Shown piece by piece: positions 16,105-24,364 of a DNA stretch of 35,543 nucleotides. This DNA is from Nitrososphaerota archaeon (GTDB lineage: Archaea; Thermoproteota; Nitrososphaeria; Nitrososphaerales; Nitrosopumilaceae): NCBI GenBank assembly GCA_018668425.1, contig JABJDB010000090.1, positions 1 through 35,543 on the forward strand. The letters run 5' to 3'. The notes beneath the pieces were generated by a model. That model ran no database searches and was not told the DNA's origin. It saw only the letters and a list, made by a program, of their open reading frames with translations. A program made the translations under genes and the position numbers. How positions within the stretch are numbered: the first letter of the stretch is position 1; each line of letters begins with the position of its first letter.

Positions 16105-16133
16105 CCTAGAGAGAGACTTGTTTTCTCTCTAGG
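16105..16133 (-). terminator. Hairpin after argS
   Basis: A perfect 10-bp stem, CCTAGAGAGA paired with TCTCTCTAGG around a 10-base loop, lies three bases beyond the argS stop. A weaker GAGT-TTCG-ACTC hairpin follows. This is likely a transcription or processing end for argS. It lies outside the candidate island. Confidence 0.5.
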
Positions 16134-16136
16134 ACA

Positions 16137-18020
16137 TTACATTCTACTAGGAGTATCAATACCTAACAAATCAAGTGCATTCTCAAGTGTCATCTTAAAT
16201 GAATTAACTAGACACAATCTAGTATCTTCTAATTTTTCATCATCAAGACCAAGCACCTTATTTTTCTCATAAAAAGAATTGAAAGAAACAGCTAGATCAT
16301 GGCAATATTTGGCAACTACTTTTGGAGACAGATTATTTGCAGCATCCCTTACATGGATTCCAAACAAACCAATTGTTTTTACTAAATCTAATTCAGATTT
16401 TTCAACAAGTAAGGAATAATCAACATCAATAGAAGGTGTTCGTCCAGATTTTTCCAAAATTCTTGATGCACGTGCAAAAGTGTATTGGATGTATGGTGCA
16501 GTATCACCTTCCAAGCTAAGTGATTTTGTTAAATCAAATGTAATTATTTTATCCAAATCTTGCTTTATCATTTCATAACGTAATGTTCCAACTGAAACAT
16601 TATGGGCAATAGTTTCAATCTCAGAAGAGTCAATTTCAGGTCGCCTCTTAGTAGTTTCTGCAATAACTCTCTCCCTTAGTAACTCATAAACAGAATCTGC
16701 ACTAACGTAGAGTCCTTTTCTTCCAGACATCTGAGCTTGTTTTCCATCAGTTTCCAACCCCAATGTCTTTGCAGTATCAGAACTCAAAGTTACAGACTCA
16801 TAACCCAAATGAACATATGCATCAGGAGCAGACTTGAATTTCCCCATCAAATCAGTTACAATTTTTTGAAGTCTTGCTTGACGAGAATCAATTACAGTAA
16901 TTACTTTTTGCCCTGTAAAATTTTCTTTAGAATTATTAGGATTCAGAGTTGTTTGCCATAATTCATGAGCACCAGATTGAGATGTAGTATATTTTTCATA
17001 GTAAAATGGATCTTCTACAAGACCTAATTTCCAGGCAGCGTATGGAATGTCTTTTGCAACATAAGTTGCAACTCCGTTACTTCTCACAATTACCTTATCT
17101 TCTTCTTTTCCATCTCCACGAATAACCCAGCACCCAGCATTTTTTCCATCATTTTCAAATTCTACTAATTTCATGTCTTTGAGTTTTTCAAAGATTTTAG
17201 ACCACAACCCAGAACGAATTATTTGAGATTCAAAATTAAGGCAATCATAAGTTACAGAAAGATTCCAACAAGTTTTCAATTGATTTGTAAGGACTTTTCT
17301 TGTGACAATATCTGCAAGTTTTGCAATATCTGATGATTCATCTTCAAGATCTTTTAAAATACTCTTTCTTATTTCTTCAAGACTAGAATCTTCTTCATAT
17401 TTTTGAGTTGTCTTAACGTAAACATCATCTCCGCAATAATGATCAAACTTTTTTCCATCAGGAGGTTCTTGAGAAAATCCAAGATGAGTAAAACCTAATA
17501 AAATATCTGCTACTTGTAATCCAGAATCATCAATATAGTTTAGAACATTAACACGGTAATCGGCTTTTCGTAGTATTCTAGAAATAGTATCACCAATTAT
17601 GATATTTCTAATATGACCAATGTGTAATGCTTTGTTTGGATTTACACTTGTATGTTCAACAACAATTGTAGATTTGTTTCCCAATTCAACAAAGCCAAAT
17701 GTGTCTAAATTTGATTCAGATAAAATTAACTGACTTAATTTTTCCCAATTTGCAAAAAAGTTAAGGTATCCAGAGGGATGTGCCTCAGATTTTGTAACCA
17801 ATGTATTTACAGATTTATTATAATGCTCAGAGAATAGTTCTGCGATATCTTTAGGACTTTTCTTGAGTTGTTTTGCAAGTAAAAATGCAATATTGGAACT
17901 AACATCTCCAAATCCAGGTTTTGCAGGCTCTACAGAAAAACTAACATCAGAAATATTCATCTCAGAGAGAATTCTATTGAGATTGTTTTGAACCTCATCT
18001 AAAATAGATTGGAAAGTCAT
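16137..18020 (-). CDS. argS: Arginyl-tRNA synthetase
   Basis: This class I synthetase charges tRNA-Arg with arginine. The 627-residue length is normal. An N-terminal ArgRS-specific domain (about residues 5-90, with GFGDVSSNIAFLLAKQLKK) precedes the HIGH motif at 133-136 (HTSVNPNKALHIGH). The KMSK equivalent is the altered MSGRKG near residue 430. The C-terminal DALR anticodon-binding domain (TLRYEMIKQDLDKIITF to YTFARASRIL) is complete. The start is two bases after the phosphoglycolate phosphatase stop, so they form an operon. A hairpin follows its stop. Confidence 0.97.
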   Translation of the reverse strand: MTFQSILDEVQNNLNRILSEMNISDVSFSVEPAKPGFGDVSSNIAFLLAKQLKKSPKDIAELFSEHYNKSVNTLVTKSEAHPSGYLNFFANWEKLSQLILSESNLDTFGFVELGNKSTIVVEHTSVNPNKALHIGHIRNIIIGDTISRILRKADYRVNVLNYIDDSGLQVADILLGFTHLGFSQEPPDGKKFDHYCGDDVYVKTTQKYEEDSSLEEIRKSILKDLEDESSDIAKLADIVTRKVLTNQLKTCWNLSVTYDCLNFESQIIRSGLWSKIFEKLKDMKLVEFENDGKNAGCWVIRGDGKEEDKVIVRSNGVATYVAKDIPYAAWKLGLVEDPFYYEKYTTSQSGAHELWQTTLNPNNSKENFTGQKVITVIDSRQARLQKIVTDLMGKFKSAPDAYVHLGYESVTLSSDTAKTLGLETDGKQAQMSGRKGLYVSADSVYELLRERVIAETTKRRPEIDSSEIETIAHNVSVGTLRYEMIKQDLDKIITFDLTKSLSLEGDTAPYIQYTFARASRILEKSGRTPSIDVDYSLLVEKSELDLVKTIGLFGIHVRDAANNLSPKVVAKYCHDLAVSFNSFYEKNKVLGLDDEKLEDTRLCLVNSFKMTLENALDLLGIDTPSRM

Positions 18021-18022
18021 TA

Positions 18023-18718
18023 CTATATCTCAGATAATTTAGGTGCTAATTTATCTAATGCTTCAAGAACTCCATCCCCAGCATTTGCAGAAACAGTCAT
18101 TGTTGCTTCAGATTTTACATCTTCTGAAGCATTACCCAATGCAATACTAGTTTTTGCAACTTTGAAGAGAGGAACATCAGTAGCACTATCTCCAATTGCA
18201 ATCACATCATCAGAAGAAATAGAAAACTTGTCCATTATTTTTGAAAATCCCGTACCCTTGTCAATTCCAGGAGAATTAATGTGGAAAGCATATTGACTGT
18301 CAGATAATTTTACATCGATGTTTTGTTCAGATAAAATTTTTCTTGCAAAATCTAAATCAAATGTTCTCTCAAGTACAACTTCAGTCATTCGAGGAAAAAC
18401 AGGTTTTTCCACTACACCGTCAATATTTTTTTTAATGACTTCAAAAGCATTTTTGCATTCTTTAATATCGCCAAGTAAAAGATGATCATCAGAATCAAGG
18501 GCAATACAACCACCATTTTCACCTACTGCGATTTTTTTGGTACCGCCAAACACCGAGAGAAGATATGCCTCAACTGAAGAGCGTCCAGTAACATAAATCA
18601 CATCATGACCCATATTTGTAAGACGTCTAAGTGCTTCAAGTGCATCTAAATGAATTCTACCTCCGCCATTTTCAGTGATAGTTCCATCAATATCGACTGC
18701 AAATGTTCTCTTTTTCAC
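18023..18718 (-). CDS. Phosphoglycolate phosphatase-type HAD phosphatase
   Basis: This is a Cof-type HAD hydrolase of the archaeal PGPase family (231 residues with this start). Motif I is FAVDIDGTIT (both catalytic Asp), motif II is VIYVTGRSS, and motif IV is DDVIAIGDSATDVPLF, with a Lys in GIDKGTGF as motif III. It would hydrolyse 2-phosphoglycolate or a similar small phosphate. I chose the GTG at 18718 (VKKRTFAVDID). A longer frame upstream to 18886 would run over the DRG gene and its promoter. It is followed directly by argS. Confidence 0.9.
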   Translation of the reverse strand: MKKRTFAVDIDGTITENGGGRIHLDALEALRRLTNMGHDVIYVTGRSSVEAYLLSVFGGTKKIAVGENGGCIALDSDDHLLLGDIKECKNAFEVIKKNIDGVVEKPVFPRMTEVVLERTFDLDFARKILSEQNIDVKLSDSQYAFHINSPGIDKGTGFSKIMDKFSISSDDVIAIGDSATDVPLFKVAKTSIALGNASEDVKSEATMTVSANAGDGVLEALDKLAPKLSEI

Positions 18719-18808
18719 AAGAATTGTTTTCTGAACCGAATAATATTTGCTGCGTAAGAAAAGTAATACGGTTTTATTTGAATGAAAAGTTGCAGGAATT
18801 GAACAGTA

Positions 18809-19918
18809 TTGGGAATTCCTGAAAAAATTAAAGCCATTCAAGATGAAATGGCAAAGACTCAGATCAACAAAGCTACTGAGAAACATTTGGGTTTACTCAA
18901 AGCAAAAATCGCCAAACTCAAAAGAGAGCAAGAAGACGACGTCACAAAAAAATCAGGAATGAAACAAGATGGGTTTGATGTTAGAAGAAGTGGAGATGCA
19001 ACGGTGGTGTTTATCGGATTACCCAGTGTTGGAAAATCCACATTACTAAATAAAATGACAGGAGCAAACTCAACCATAGGAGCATTTCAATTTACCACAT
19101 TAACAGTAGTTCCAGGAATGATGGAATACAGAGGTGCAAAAATCCAACTATTAGATCTTCCAGGAATTATCAAAGGAGCATCTACAGGTAAAGGGTTGGG
19201 AAAAAGAATATTGTCAGTTGCAAGAACTGCAGATTTAGTATTACTTGTTTTAGATGTGTTCCAACCATATCACGAAGATGTGTTGGTTAATGAATTGGGA
19301 AATATAGGAATTAGATTAAATCAATTACCACCAAATTTAACAATTGAAAAAGCATCAATGGGTGGAATAGCAGTTGCCCAACAAGTAAAACTTACAAAAA
19401 TTTCAGTAGATCATCTCAAAGATATTTTACATCTTTATGGAATTGTCAGTGCTCGTGTTGTAGTAAGAGAAGATGTAACATCAGAACAGTTGGCAGATCA
19501 CATTGCAGGAAATATTAGTTATTCCAAAGCACTAACGATTTTAAATAAAATTGACTTGGTAGACAAAGAATTTTTAAAAAATTTAAAAACAAAAATAAAA
19601 TCAGACGTAATTGAAGTTTCTGCAAATTCAGATGTAAATATTGAATTATTAAAAGAAAAAATTTATGGGAAATTAAAATTCATCAGAATTTACATGAGGC
19701 CAAAAGGAGGGGAAACAGATTTCAAAGAACCGTTAATTGCAAGAGAAGGAGATACAGTTGAAGATATTTGTAACAAACTTCACCGAAGATTGAAAAGAGA
19801 ATTCAGATATAGTTTAGTTTGGGGTAAAAGTGTAAAGTTTGGCGGTCAAAGAGTAGGATTAAACCATATTTTAATAGATGAAGACGTGTTAACGATTATT
19901 AAAAAACGTGGAACATAA
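18809..19918 (+). CDS. DRG-family GTP-binding protein with TGS domain
   Basis: The 369-residue protein belongs to the DRG/OBG-related GTPases that act in translation and ribosome function. The N-terminus is a basic helical segment, KATEKHLGLLKAKIAKLKRE. Then come G1 GLPSVGKSTLL (about residues 70-80), G3 DLPGI (116-120) and G4 NKID (about 246-249). A C-terminal TGS domain occupies about residues 290-369. The start is TTG at 18809, matching the conserved beginning of DRG proteins. It is divergent from the PGPase gene, with 90 bases between starts. Confidence 0.95.
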   Translation: MGIPEKIKAIQDEMAKTQINKATEKHLGLLKAKIAKLKREQEDDVTKKSGMKQDGFDVRRSGDATVVFIGLPSVGKSTLLNKMTGANSTIGAFQFTTLTVVPGMMEYRGAKIQLLDLPGIIKGASTGKGLGKRILSVARTADLVLLVLDVFQPYHEDVLVNELGNIGIRLNQLPPNLTIEKASMGGIAVAQQVKLTKISVDHLKDILHLYGIVSARVVVREDVTSEQLADHIAGNISYSKALTILNKIDLVDKEFLKNLKTKIKSDVIEVSANSDVNIELLKEKIYGKLKFIRIYMRPKGGETDFKEPLIAREGDTVEDICNKLHRRLKREFRYSLVWGKSVKFGGQRVGLNHILIDEDVLTIIKKRGT

Positions 19919-20213
19919 TTAAAAAAATAATTTTAATTTAGATCAAAAAATAATTTAAAAAAATAACTTTTAGAAGAGTAAAACAAAATAAAAAGAAATT
20001 ATTACAAATAATCTTACAATACATGCGTAAAAGATCGATTTCTAAAATTATTAGAGATGTGTAACTTATAGATCAAGATTTGAAAGTATTTTTTGAAAGT
20101 TTTACGATCAAATAATTAAAAAAATTAGAAAAAACTACTTGACAAATAGTGATCAGTTTGTGTAACTTTGTTTAGTTTAACCACTGAAAAACAATGAAAA
20201 TGCCGTCTCAACT

Positions 20214-20489
20214 ATGGCTACAAAAAGAAAAGCTGCAACTAAACGTAGATCAACTACAAAAAAAGCAGCTCCTAAAAGAAAAGCTACAAGAAAAACTGCA
20301 ACTAAAAAAGCAGCTCCAAAGAGAAAGGCAGCAACTAAACGCAAAGCCGCTCCAAAGAGAAAGGCAGCTCCAAAGAGAAAGGCAGCTCCAAAGAGAAAGG
20401 CAGCAACTAAACGCAAAGCCGCTCCAAAGAGAAAAGCAGCAGTTAAACGTAGAGCAGCTCCTAAAAGAAGAGCAGCAAAAAGACGATAA
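20214..20489 (+). CDS. Lys/Ala/Pro-rich histone-H1-tail-like protein, 91 aa
   Basis: Nearly every residue is Lys, Arg, Ala, Thr or Pro, arranged in repeats of AAPKRK, ATKRKAA and TKKAAPKR. The pattern resembles the C-terminal tail of linker histone H1 or the Hc1-like proteins of bacteria. There is no globular domain. It should be a disordered polycation that binds DNA or RNA. The ATG at 20214 follows a 295-base gap. Because the DNA is repetitive, other frames are also open, but only this one gives a familiar composition. A hairpin follows the stop. Confidence 0.75.
   Translation: MATKRKAATKRRSTTKKAAPKRKATRKTATKKAAPKRKAATKRKAAPKRKAAPKRKAAPKRKAATKRKAAPKRKAAVKRRAAPKRRAAKRR
20349..20402 (+). repeat. 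Three perfect 18-bp tandem repeats within the H1-like gene
   Basis: GCTCCAAAGAGAAAGGCA occurs three times in a row, with diverged copies on both sides. It encodes APKRKA. The array suggests that the gene length can change by slippage or unequal crossover in 18-base steps. Confidence 0.9.
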
Positions 20490-20502
20490 TCTCGTCAAAC
20501 TA

Positions 20503-20540
20503 ACAATCGTCATTTAGACGACGAATTGTTTTCTATTTTT
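20503..20540 (+). terminator. Possible terminator after the H1-like gene
   Basis: An imperfect hairpin (ACAA-TCGTC, loop ATTTA, GACGA, bulge, TTGT) is followed by a T-rich run TTTCTATTTTT. It is 14 bases after the stop codon. Archaeal termination needs mainly the T-run, so this is a moderate call. Confidence 0.4.
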
Positions 20541-20672
20541 AAATTTTAAAACAGTGTTAACTGTAAACAAAACATTGTCAAATTATTTTTAAAAAAAATA
20601 TTTTTAAAAATGTAAAATGAAAATACCATAACATAAAAAATAGTTTAGAAAATAATTTTTTGAAAAATTTAA

Positions 20673-22313
20673 TCAATAAAGATAACTCATGAGTTTAATT
20701 TGTTCTTCAGTTGAAATAATATTTTTTGTTGTAAGTATCTCTAACAAATCTTTGAAAATTGCTTTTTGTTCTGAAGACATTCCACCAGATGGACCTTTTT
20801 CTCCAGGTGGACCAGGTGGACCTCTTGGACCAGGTGGACCGATTGGACCTTGTTCTCCAACACCACCTTGTTCTCCAATTGATCCTATTGGACCAGTTGG
20901 ACCACGTTCACCTTGTGGACCTTGAATTCCTTGTGGACCTTGTGGACCTTTTTCTCCAGAAGGACCAGTTGTTCCACGTTCACCTTGTGAACCTTGTGGA
21001 CCTTGTGGACCTTTTTCTCCAGGTGTTCCGATTGGACCAGTTGGACCTTTTTCTCCAACAGACCCAATTGTGCCTTTTTCACCTTTTTCTCCTTGAGGAC
21101 CAGGAACTCCAGTTAGGCCTTTAGAGCCTGCAGGACCTTGTGGACCTTGTGGACCTTTTTCTCCGATTGGACCTTCACGACCTTTGTTACCTTTGTCACC
21201 AAGGGGACCAGGTGGACCGATTGGACCTTTGTCACCAACATGACCTAAAGGACCAGTAACTCCTTTGTCACCAAGTGGTCCAGGTGGACCGATTGGACCT
21301 TTGTCACCAAGTAAACCTTGTGGACCTTTTTCTCCAATTGGACCCGGAGTGCCTTGAATTCCTTTTTCACCTTGAATTCCAGATTGACCAGTTGGACCTT
21401 TTTCTCCAGAAGTTCCAACAGGACCAGTTAGACCTTTGTCACCAGGTGGACCAGAAGGACCTTTGTCACCAAGTAAACCTGGCGGGCCCCGTAATCCAGA
21501 AGAACCTTTGTCACCAGGAGCACCAGTTGGACCTTTGTCTCCTTTGTCACCAAGGGGACCTTTTAATCCAGAAGAACCTTTGTCACCGATACCACCAGTT
21601 GGTCCTTTTTCACCTTTGTCGCCAGGTGGACCGGTAACTCCTTTGTCACCTTTATCTCCTTTATCACCAGTAATTCCTTTTTCTCCAGTTAAACCACGTT
21701 CTCCAGAAATTCCTTTGTCACCAGGTGTACCTTTGTCACCAGTTGGTCCTTTGTCACCAGTTTGTCCAACAGAACCATCTTTACCTTTTATTCCAAGGGG
21801 ACCTTGTTGTCCAGGTGGACCAGGTGGACCTTTGTCACCAGGAGCACCTTGAATTCCAGAAGAACCTTTGTCACCAGGAGCACCTTGAATTCCAGAAGAA
21901 CCAACAGTTTTTGGAGTACGTTTTGGTTTTGGAATTTCAGTTTTAGTTTCAGTTTTAGTTTCAGTTTTAGTTTCAGTTTTAGTTTCTTTTTTTGGAGATG
22001 ATACAGATGGTTTTGCTAAAGTTACATCAAAAACAGAATGTAATGAGGAAAATAGATCAGTGACAACAATCCAAATGGTACTAAGTTCAGTTACAGAAGT
22101 AGGTAAAGGGTTTTCAGGAGAACCAATAGTTTCAGAAAATAATCCATCTTTTACACGAAGATGAAATGTTCCTCGCCATAAAGAAGAAAATCGTTTTGTT
22201 CGAAGTGCATCCTCAGAAGGTTTAGAATCAGTAATTGCAATTTGAGCTTCATAAACACCAGATTGTCGAAATGGAGACTGTCCTTGAACTTCTAATCGTG
22301 ACTGAGATGACAT
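20673..22313 (-). CDS. Collagen-like protein with long Gly-X-Y domain
   Basis: The 546-residue protein (ATG start) has a non-repetitive N-terminal domain of about 100 residues, a Lys-Thr-Glu-Thr repeat linker (about residues 110-130), and then about 120 Gly-X-Y triplets (about residues 138-511). The triplets are rich in GDKG, GEKG and GPP. A 35-residue helical tail closes it ([15 protein letters not shown]). No signal peptide or membrane helix is visible, so location is unclear. A TTG at 22334 could start it, but it lies only 9 bases from the TATA box, while the ATG fits. Trimeric triple helix is inferred from the repeats. Confidence 0.88.
   Translation of the reverse strand: MSSQSRLEVQGQSPFRQSGVYEAQIAITDSKPSEDALRTKRFSSLWRGTFHLRVKDGLFSETIGSPENPLPTSVTELSTIWIVVTDLFSSLHSVFDVTLAKPSVSSPKKETKTETKTETKTETKTEIPKPKRTPKTVGSSGIQGAPGDKGSSGIQGAPGDKGPPGPPGQQGPLGIKGKDGSVGQTGDKGPTGDKGTPGDKGISGERGLTGEKGITGDKGDKGDKGVTGPPGDKGEKGPTGGIGDKGSSGLKGPLGDKGDKGPTGAPGDKGSSGLRGPPGLLGDKGPSGPPGDKGLTGPVGTSGEKGPTGQSGIQGEKGIQGTPGPIGEKGPQGLLGDKGPIGPPGPLGDKGVTGPLGHVGDKGPIGPPGPLGDKGNKGREGPIGEKGPQGPQGPAGSKGLTGVPGPQGEKGEKGTIGSVGEKGPTGPIGTPGEKGPQGPQGSQGERGTTGPSGEKGPQGPQGIQGPQGERGPTGPIGSIGEQGGVGEQGPIGPPGPRGPPGPPGEKGPSGGMSSEQKAIFKDLLEILTTKNIISTEEQIKLMSYLY
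20785..21905 (-). repeat. Gly-X-Y coding repeat tract
   Basis: The tract encodes uninterrupted Gly-X-Y triplets of the collagen-like protein, using mainly GGA/GGT for Gly. Nine-base and 18-base units such as GGAGACAAAGGT-like blocks recur on the minus strand. The coordinates are approximate at each edge. Confidence 0.85.
21941..21986 (-). repeat. 12-bp tandem repeat encoding (ETKT)n
   Basis: TTTTAGTTTCAG is repeated almost four times on the plus strand, which gives ETKT repeats in the collagen-like protein linker. It is identical copy to copy, so it is likely young or slippage-prone. Confidence 0.85.
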
Positions 22314-22342
22314 ATTCGTTGGTGTTATTTTCAACTATTTCT

Positions 22343-22350
22343 GTATTTAG
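22343..22350 (-). promoter_or_regulatory. TATA box for the collagen-like gene
   Basis: CTAAATAC on the minus strand lies about 34 bases upstream of the ATG at 22313, which fits a start site with a leader of roughly ten bases. The TTG at 22334 would lie upstream of the expected transcript start, which favours the ATG. Confidence 0.45.
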
Positions 22351-22435
22351 ATCGCATAAGTAGATGTCATGAAAAAAATACCAAAGTTAGGCTCAGTAAG
22401 ATGGTATTTATCTAGAGAAAAGTGCATTTGAGCTA

Positions 22436-23557
22436 TTGAAGAAACCTTTTGGGAAAAAAGCAAAGGAAGTAGAAAAAGTAGAATCAGAAAAGATAGTCAA
22501 AAAAGAAACTAGTCTAGTTGATGCAGATTATAATCGTAAAAAATTATTCAAGCAAGGGATCAACAGAATGGCAGATGAAAAATTAGAAGAAGCTATCGTC
22601 TGTTTTCAACAAGCACTAAGAATTGATCCTAACAGTGTAGAGACATTAATGAAATTAGGATATGCCAGATTTCATGTAGACGAATACAGTGAAGCACTAA
22701 AAGTGTATGATAAAATTTTAGATATTGATGTTACAAATCCAGAAGCTTGGAATCTTAAAGCACTGGTACATTATGAGCAAAAAAAATATGCTCAAGCATT
22801 AGATGCAGTTGAAAAAGCAGTAGAGTCAGACCCAACATATGGAATGGCATGGTACAACAAAGCATGTTTCTTATCATTGTTAAATCAAGTACCAGAATCA
22901 TTAGAATCATTAAAACGCTCAATTGAGATTGATGTTAAAAATGCAAGAAAATCAATTAGAGATAAAGATTTTGCAAATGTTCGTATTGAAGATGCATTCA
23001 AAAGAATTGAAGAAGTTGTTGTGTTAGAATCAGTAAGACAAGGATACCATACACTGGGCGCAATTGTTTGGACAACATTTTTGGATAAAGTTGATGCAGA
23101 AACAGCATTAAGAAAATTATTAGAGAAAGGATTACTTGTACAAAACGAAAAACGTGACGGTCTATCAAAAATTCCAATTTATGATCTGGCACCAAATGTT
23201 TCAGAGAAAATGGGTAAAGAAAAGAAAGGTTTGTTTGGAATTACAAGAAAAACATTACCAAAACCAATCAAGCATCTAAAAGAACTCAGTCAATCAATTC
23301 AATCAGTAAAAGAAGCAATAGAAGAAAATGATGCAGAAAAGACAATTGGTTTGTTTGAAGAGTTTATTGATCCTGCAAAATCAGGAGAACAAATGATTGA
23401 AAATTTCTTTGATGAACACAGAGAAATTAGATTATGGAAGATTAGATTAAAAGATAGAGGAGACGATTACATTATTGAAAATAAAGAAAAGATGTTACTG
23501 CTCTTTGATAATATCGAAGTAACAATTACAAAAAAACTTAGAAACGAAATTTCTTAA
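22436..23557 (+). CDS. TPR-repeat protein with C-terminal winged-helix-like region
   Basis: The 373-residue protein begins with a Lys-rich leader, then has about four tetratricopeptide repeats (about residues 35-165). Examples are NRMADEKLEEAIVCFQQAL and AWNLKALVHYEQKKYAQAL. A middle segment near residues 200-250 resembles a winged helix (YHTLGAIVWTTFLDK...LRKLLEKGLL). The last third is charged helix. It is a protein-binding scaffold, cytoplasmic, with no membrane segment. The TTG start at 22436 is divergent from the collagen-like gene. The partners are unknown. Confidence 0.85.
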   Translation: MKKPFGKKAKEVEKVESEKIVKKETSLVDADYNRKKLFKQGINRMADEKLEEAIVCFQQALRIDPNSVETLMKLGYARFHVDEYSEALKVYDKILDIDVTNPEAWNLKALVHYEQKKYAQALDAVEKAVESDPTYGMAWYNKACFLSLLNQVPESLESLKRSIEIDVKNARKSIRDKDFANVRIEDAFKRIEEVVVLESVRQGYHTLGAIVWTTFLDKVDAETALRKLLEKGLLVQNEKRDGLSKIPIYDLAPNVSEKMGKEKKGLFGITRKTLPKPIKHLKELSQSIQSVKEAIEENDAEKTIGLFEEFIDPAKSGEQMIENFFDEHREIRLWKIRLKDRGDDYIIENKEKMLLLFDNIEVTITKKLRNEIS

Positions 23558-24364
23558 TTATTCAGCAGACAAGTCCCAGTAACTTGCATCTTCTTGTTTT
23601 TCAGTAGGTTTTTGAAGATTTTTCCATTCTTTAAAAGAACGAACATACAGTTTTGTGTTTGGTAATCCCACAGATTTTAAAGCATAATATGCCAAGCCTG
23701 AAAGAGTTCCGACACTGCCACAATAAGTAATAATTTCTGAATCAGCAGTTACACCGCGATTATCCAATAATCGTTTCATGTCTTCTTTTGGGCGTAAAAT
23801 CTTGTCTGCAGATGCCAGTGTTCGATATGGAAGGCTAATTGCACCAGGTATGTGTTGTTCTAAGAAATTCAGTCTTTCTCTATTGTCTATCAAAACAACA
23901 TTATCTCTTGTTTTTGCAGTTTCCAAATAATCAGATGTTGCTAAAATATCAGATTTTAAATTCATAGAATGTTCTTTGTTTTGAATGTCAGGGATTTGAG
24001 AGTCATTTTCCAATCCAAGGGATTTCCAATTACTATAAGTTGTTTCAAGTAAAGAAACATCAGAATGTCCAAGGTATTCCAAAGTCCATGCAACTCTAGA
24101 TGCTAATGCACCAAACGTATCATCATATACAACAACAGATGTTTCATCATCAATGCCCATAGAATTTACAAGTTTTAAAACTCGTTCAGGACTATCATCA
24201 GATAGTAAAGTTGCTAAAGGTAAGTTAACAGCTGATGGAATATGATCTTGTTTGTAATCAGATTCACGTCTTACATCAATTACTCTAACACTTTTGTCTC
24301 TTATTTCTGAACGAAGTGAATCGATATCAGTTGTAATTTTAATAGATTGGGTCAAGCAGCACAT
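23558..24364 (-). CDS. Two-domain sulfurtransferase (thiosulfate/3-mercaptopyruvate type)
   Basis: The 268-residue protein has two rhodanese domains, about residues 10-115 and 135-255. The N-terminal domain is inactive-type, with DD in VVVYDDTFG where the Cys loop would be. The C-terminal domain carries the active Cys 215 in ITYCGSVGT. It moves sulfane sulfur from thiosulfate or mercaptopyruvate to cyanide or thiol acceptors. The ATG at 24364 overlaps the sulfite reductase gene by 13 bases, so they are translationally coupled. The link with sulfite reduction suggests a shared sulfur-assimilation or sulfite-detoxification role. Confidence 0.93.
   Translation of the reverse strand: MCCLTQSIKITTDIDSLRSEIRDKSVRVIDVRRESDYKQDHIPSAVNLPLATLLSDDSPERVLKLVNSMGIDDETSVVVYDDTFGALASRVAWTLEYLGHSDVSLLETTYSNWKSLGLENDSQIPDIQNKEHSMNLKSDILATSDYLETAKTRDNVVLIDNRERLNFLEQHIPGAISLPYRTLASADKILRPKEDMKRLLDNRGVTADSEIITYCGSVGTLSGLAYYALKSVGLPNTKLYVRSFKEWKNLQKPTEKQEDASYWDLSAE

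Noticed and set aside
16050-16140. tRNA gene or tRNA fragment as the attachment site
   Set aside because: No cloverleaf or T-arm was found; the UUCG hairpin nearby is a simple stem.
20022-20063. A 13-codon basic frame (MRKRSISKIIRDV) in the 295-base gap
   Set aside because: Too short, no coupling to another gene and no supporting signal.
20194-20517. Long alternative frames over the H1-like gene on both strands
   Set aside because: They are open only because the DNA is repetitive; the compositions (Leu/Gln-rich or Phe/Cys-rich) are not plausible proteins.
20689-22001. Several long plus-strand frames opposite the collagen-like gene
   Set aside because: Antisense of a Gly-X-Y tract gives Pro- or Leu-rich frames without stops; they are shadows.
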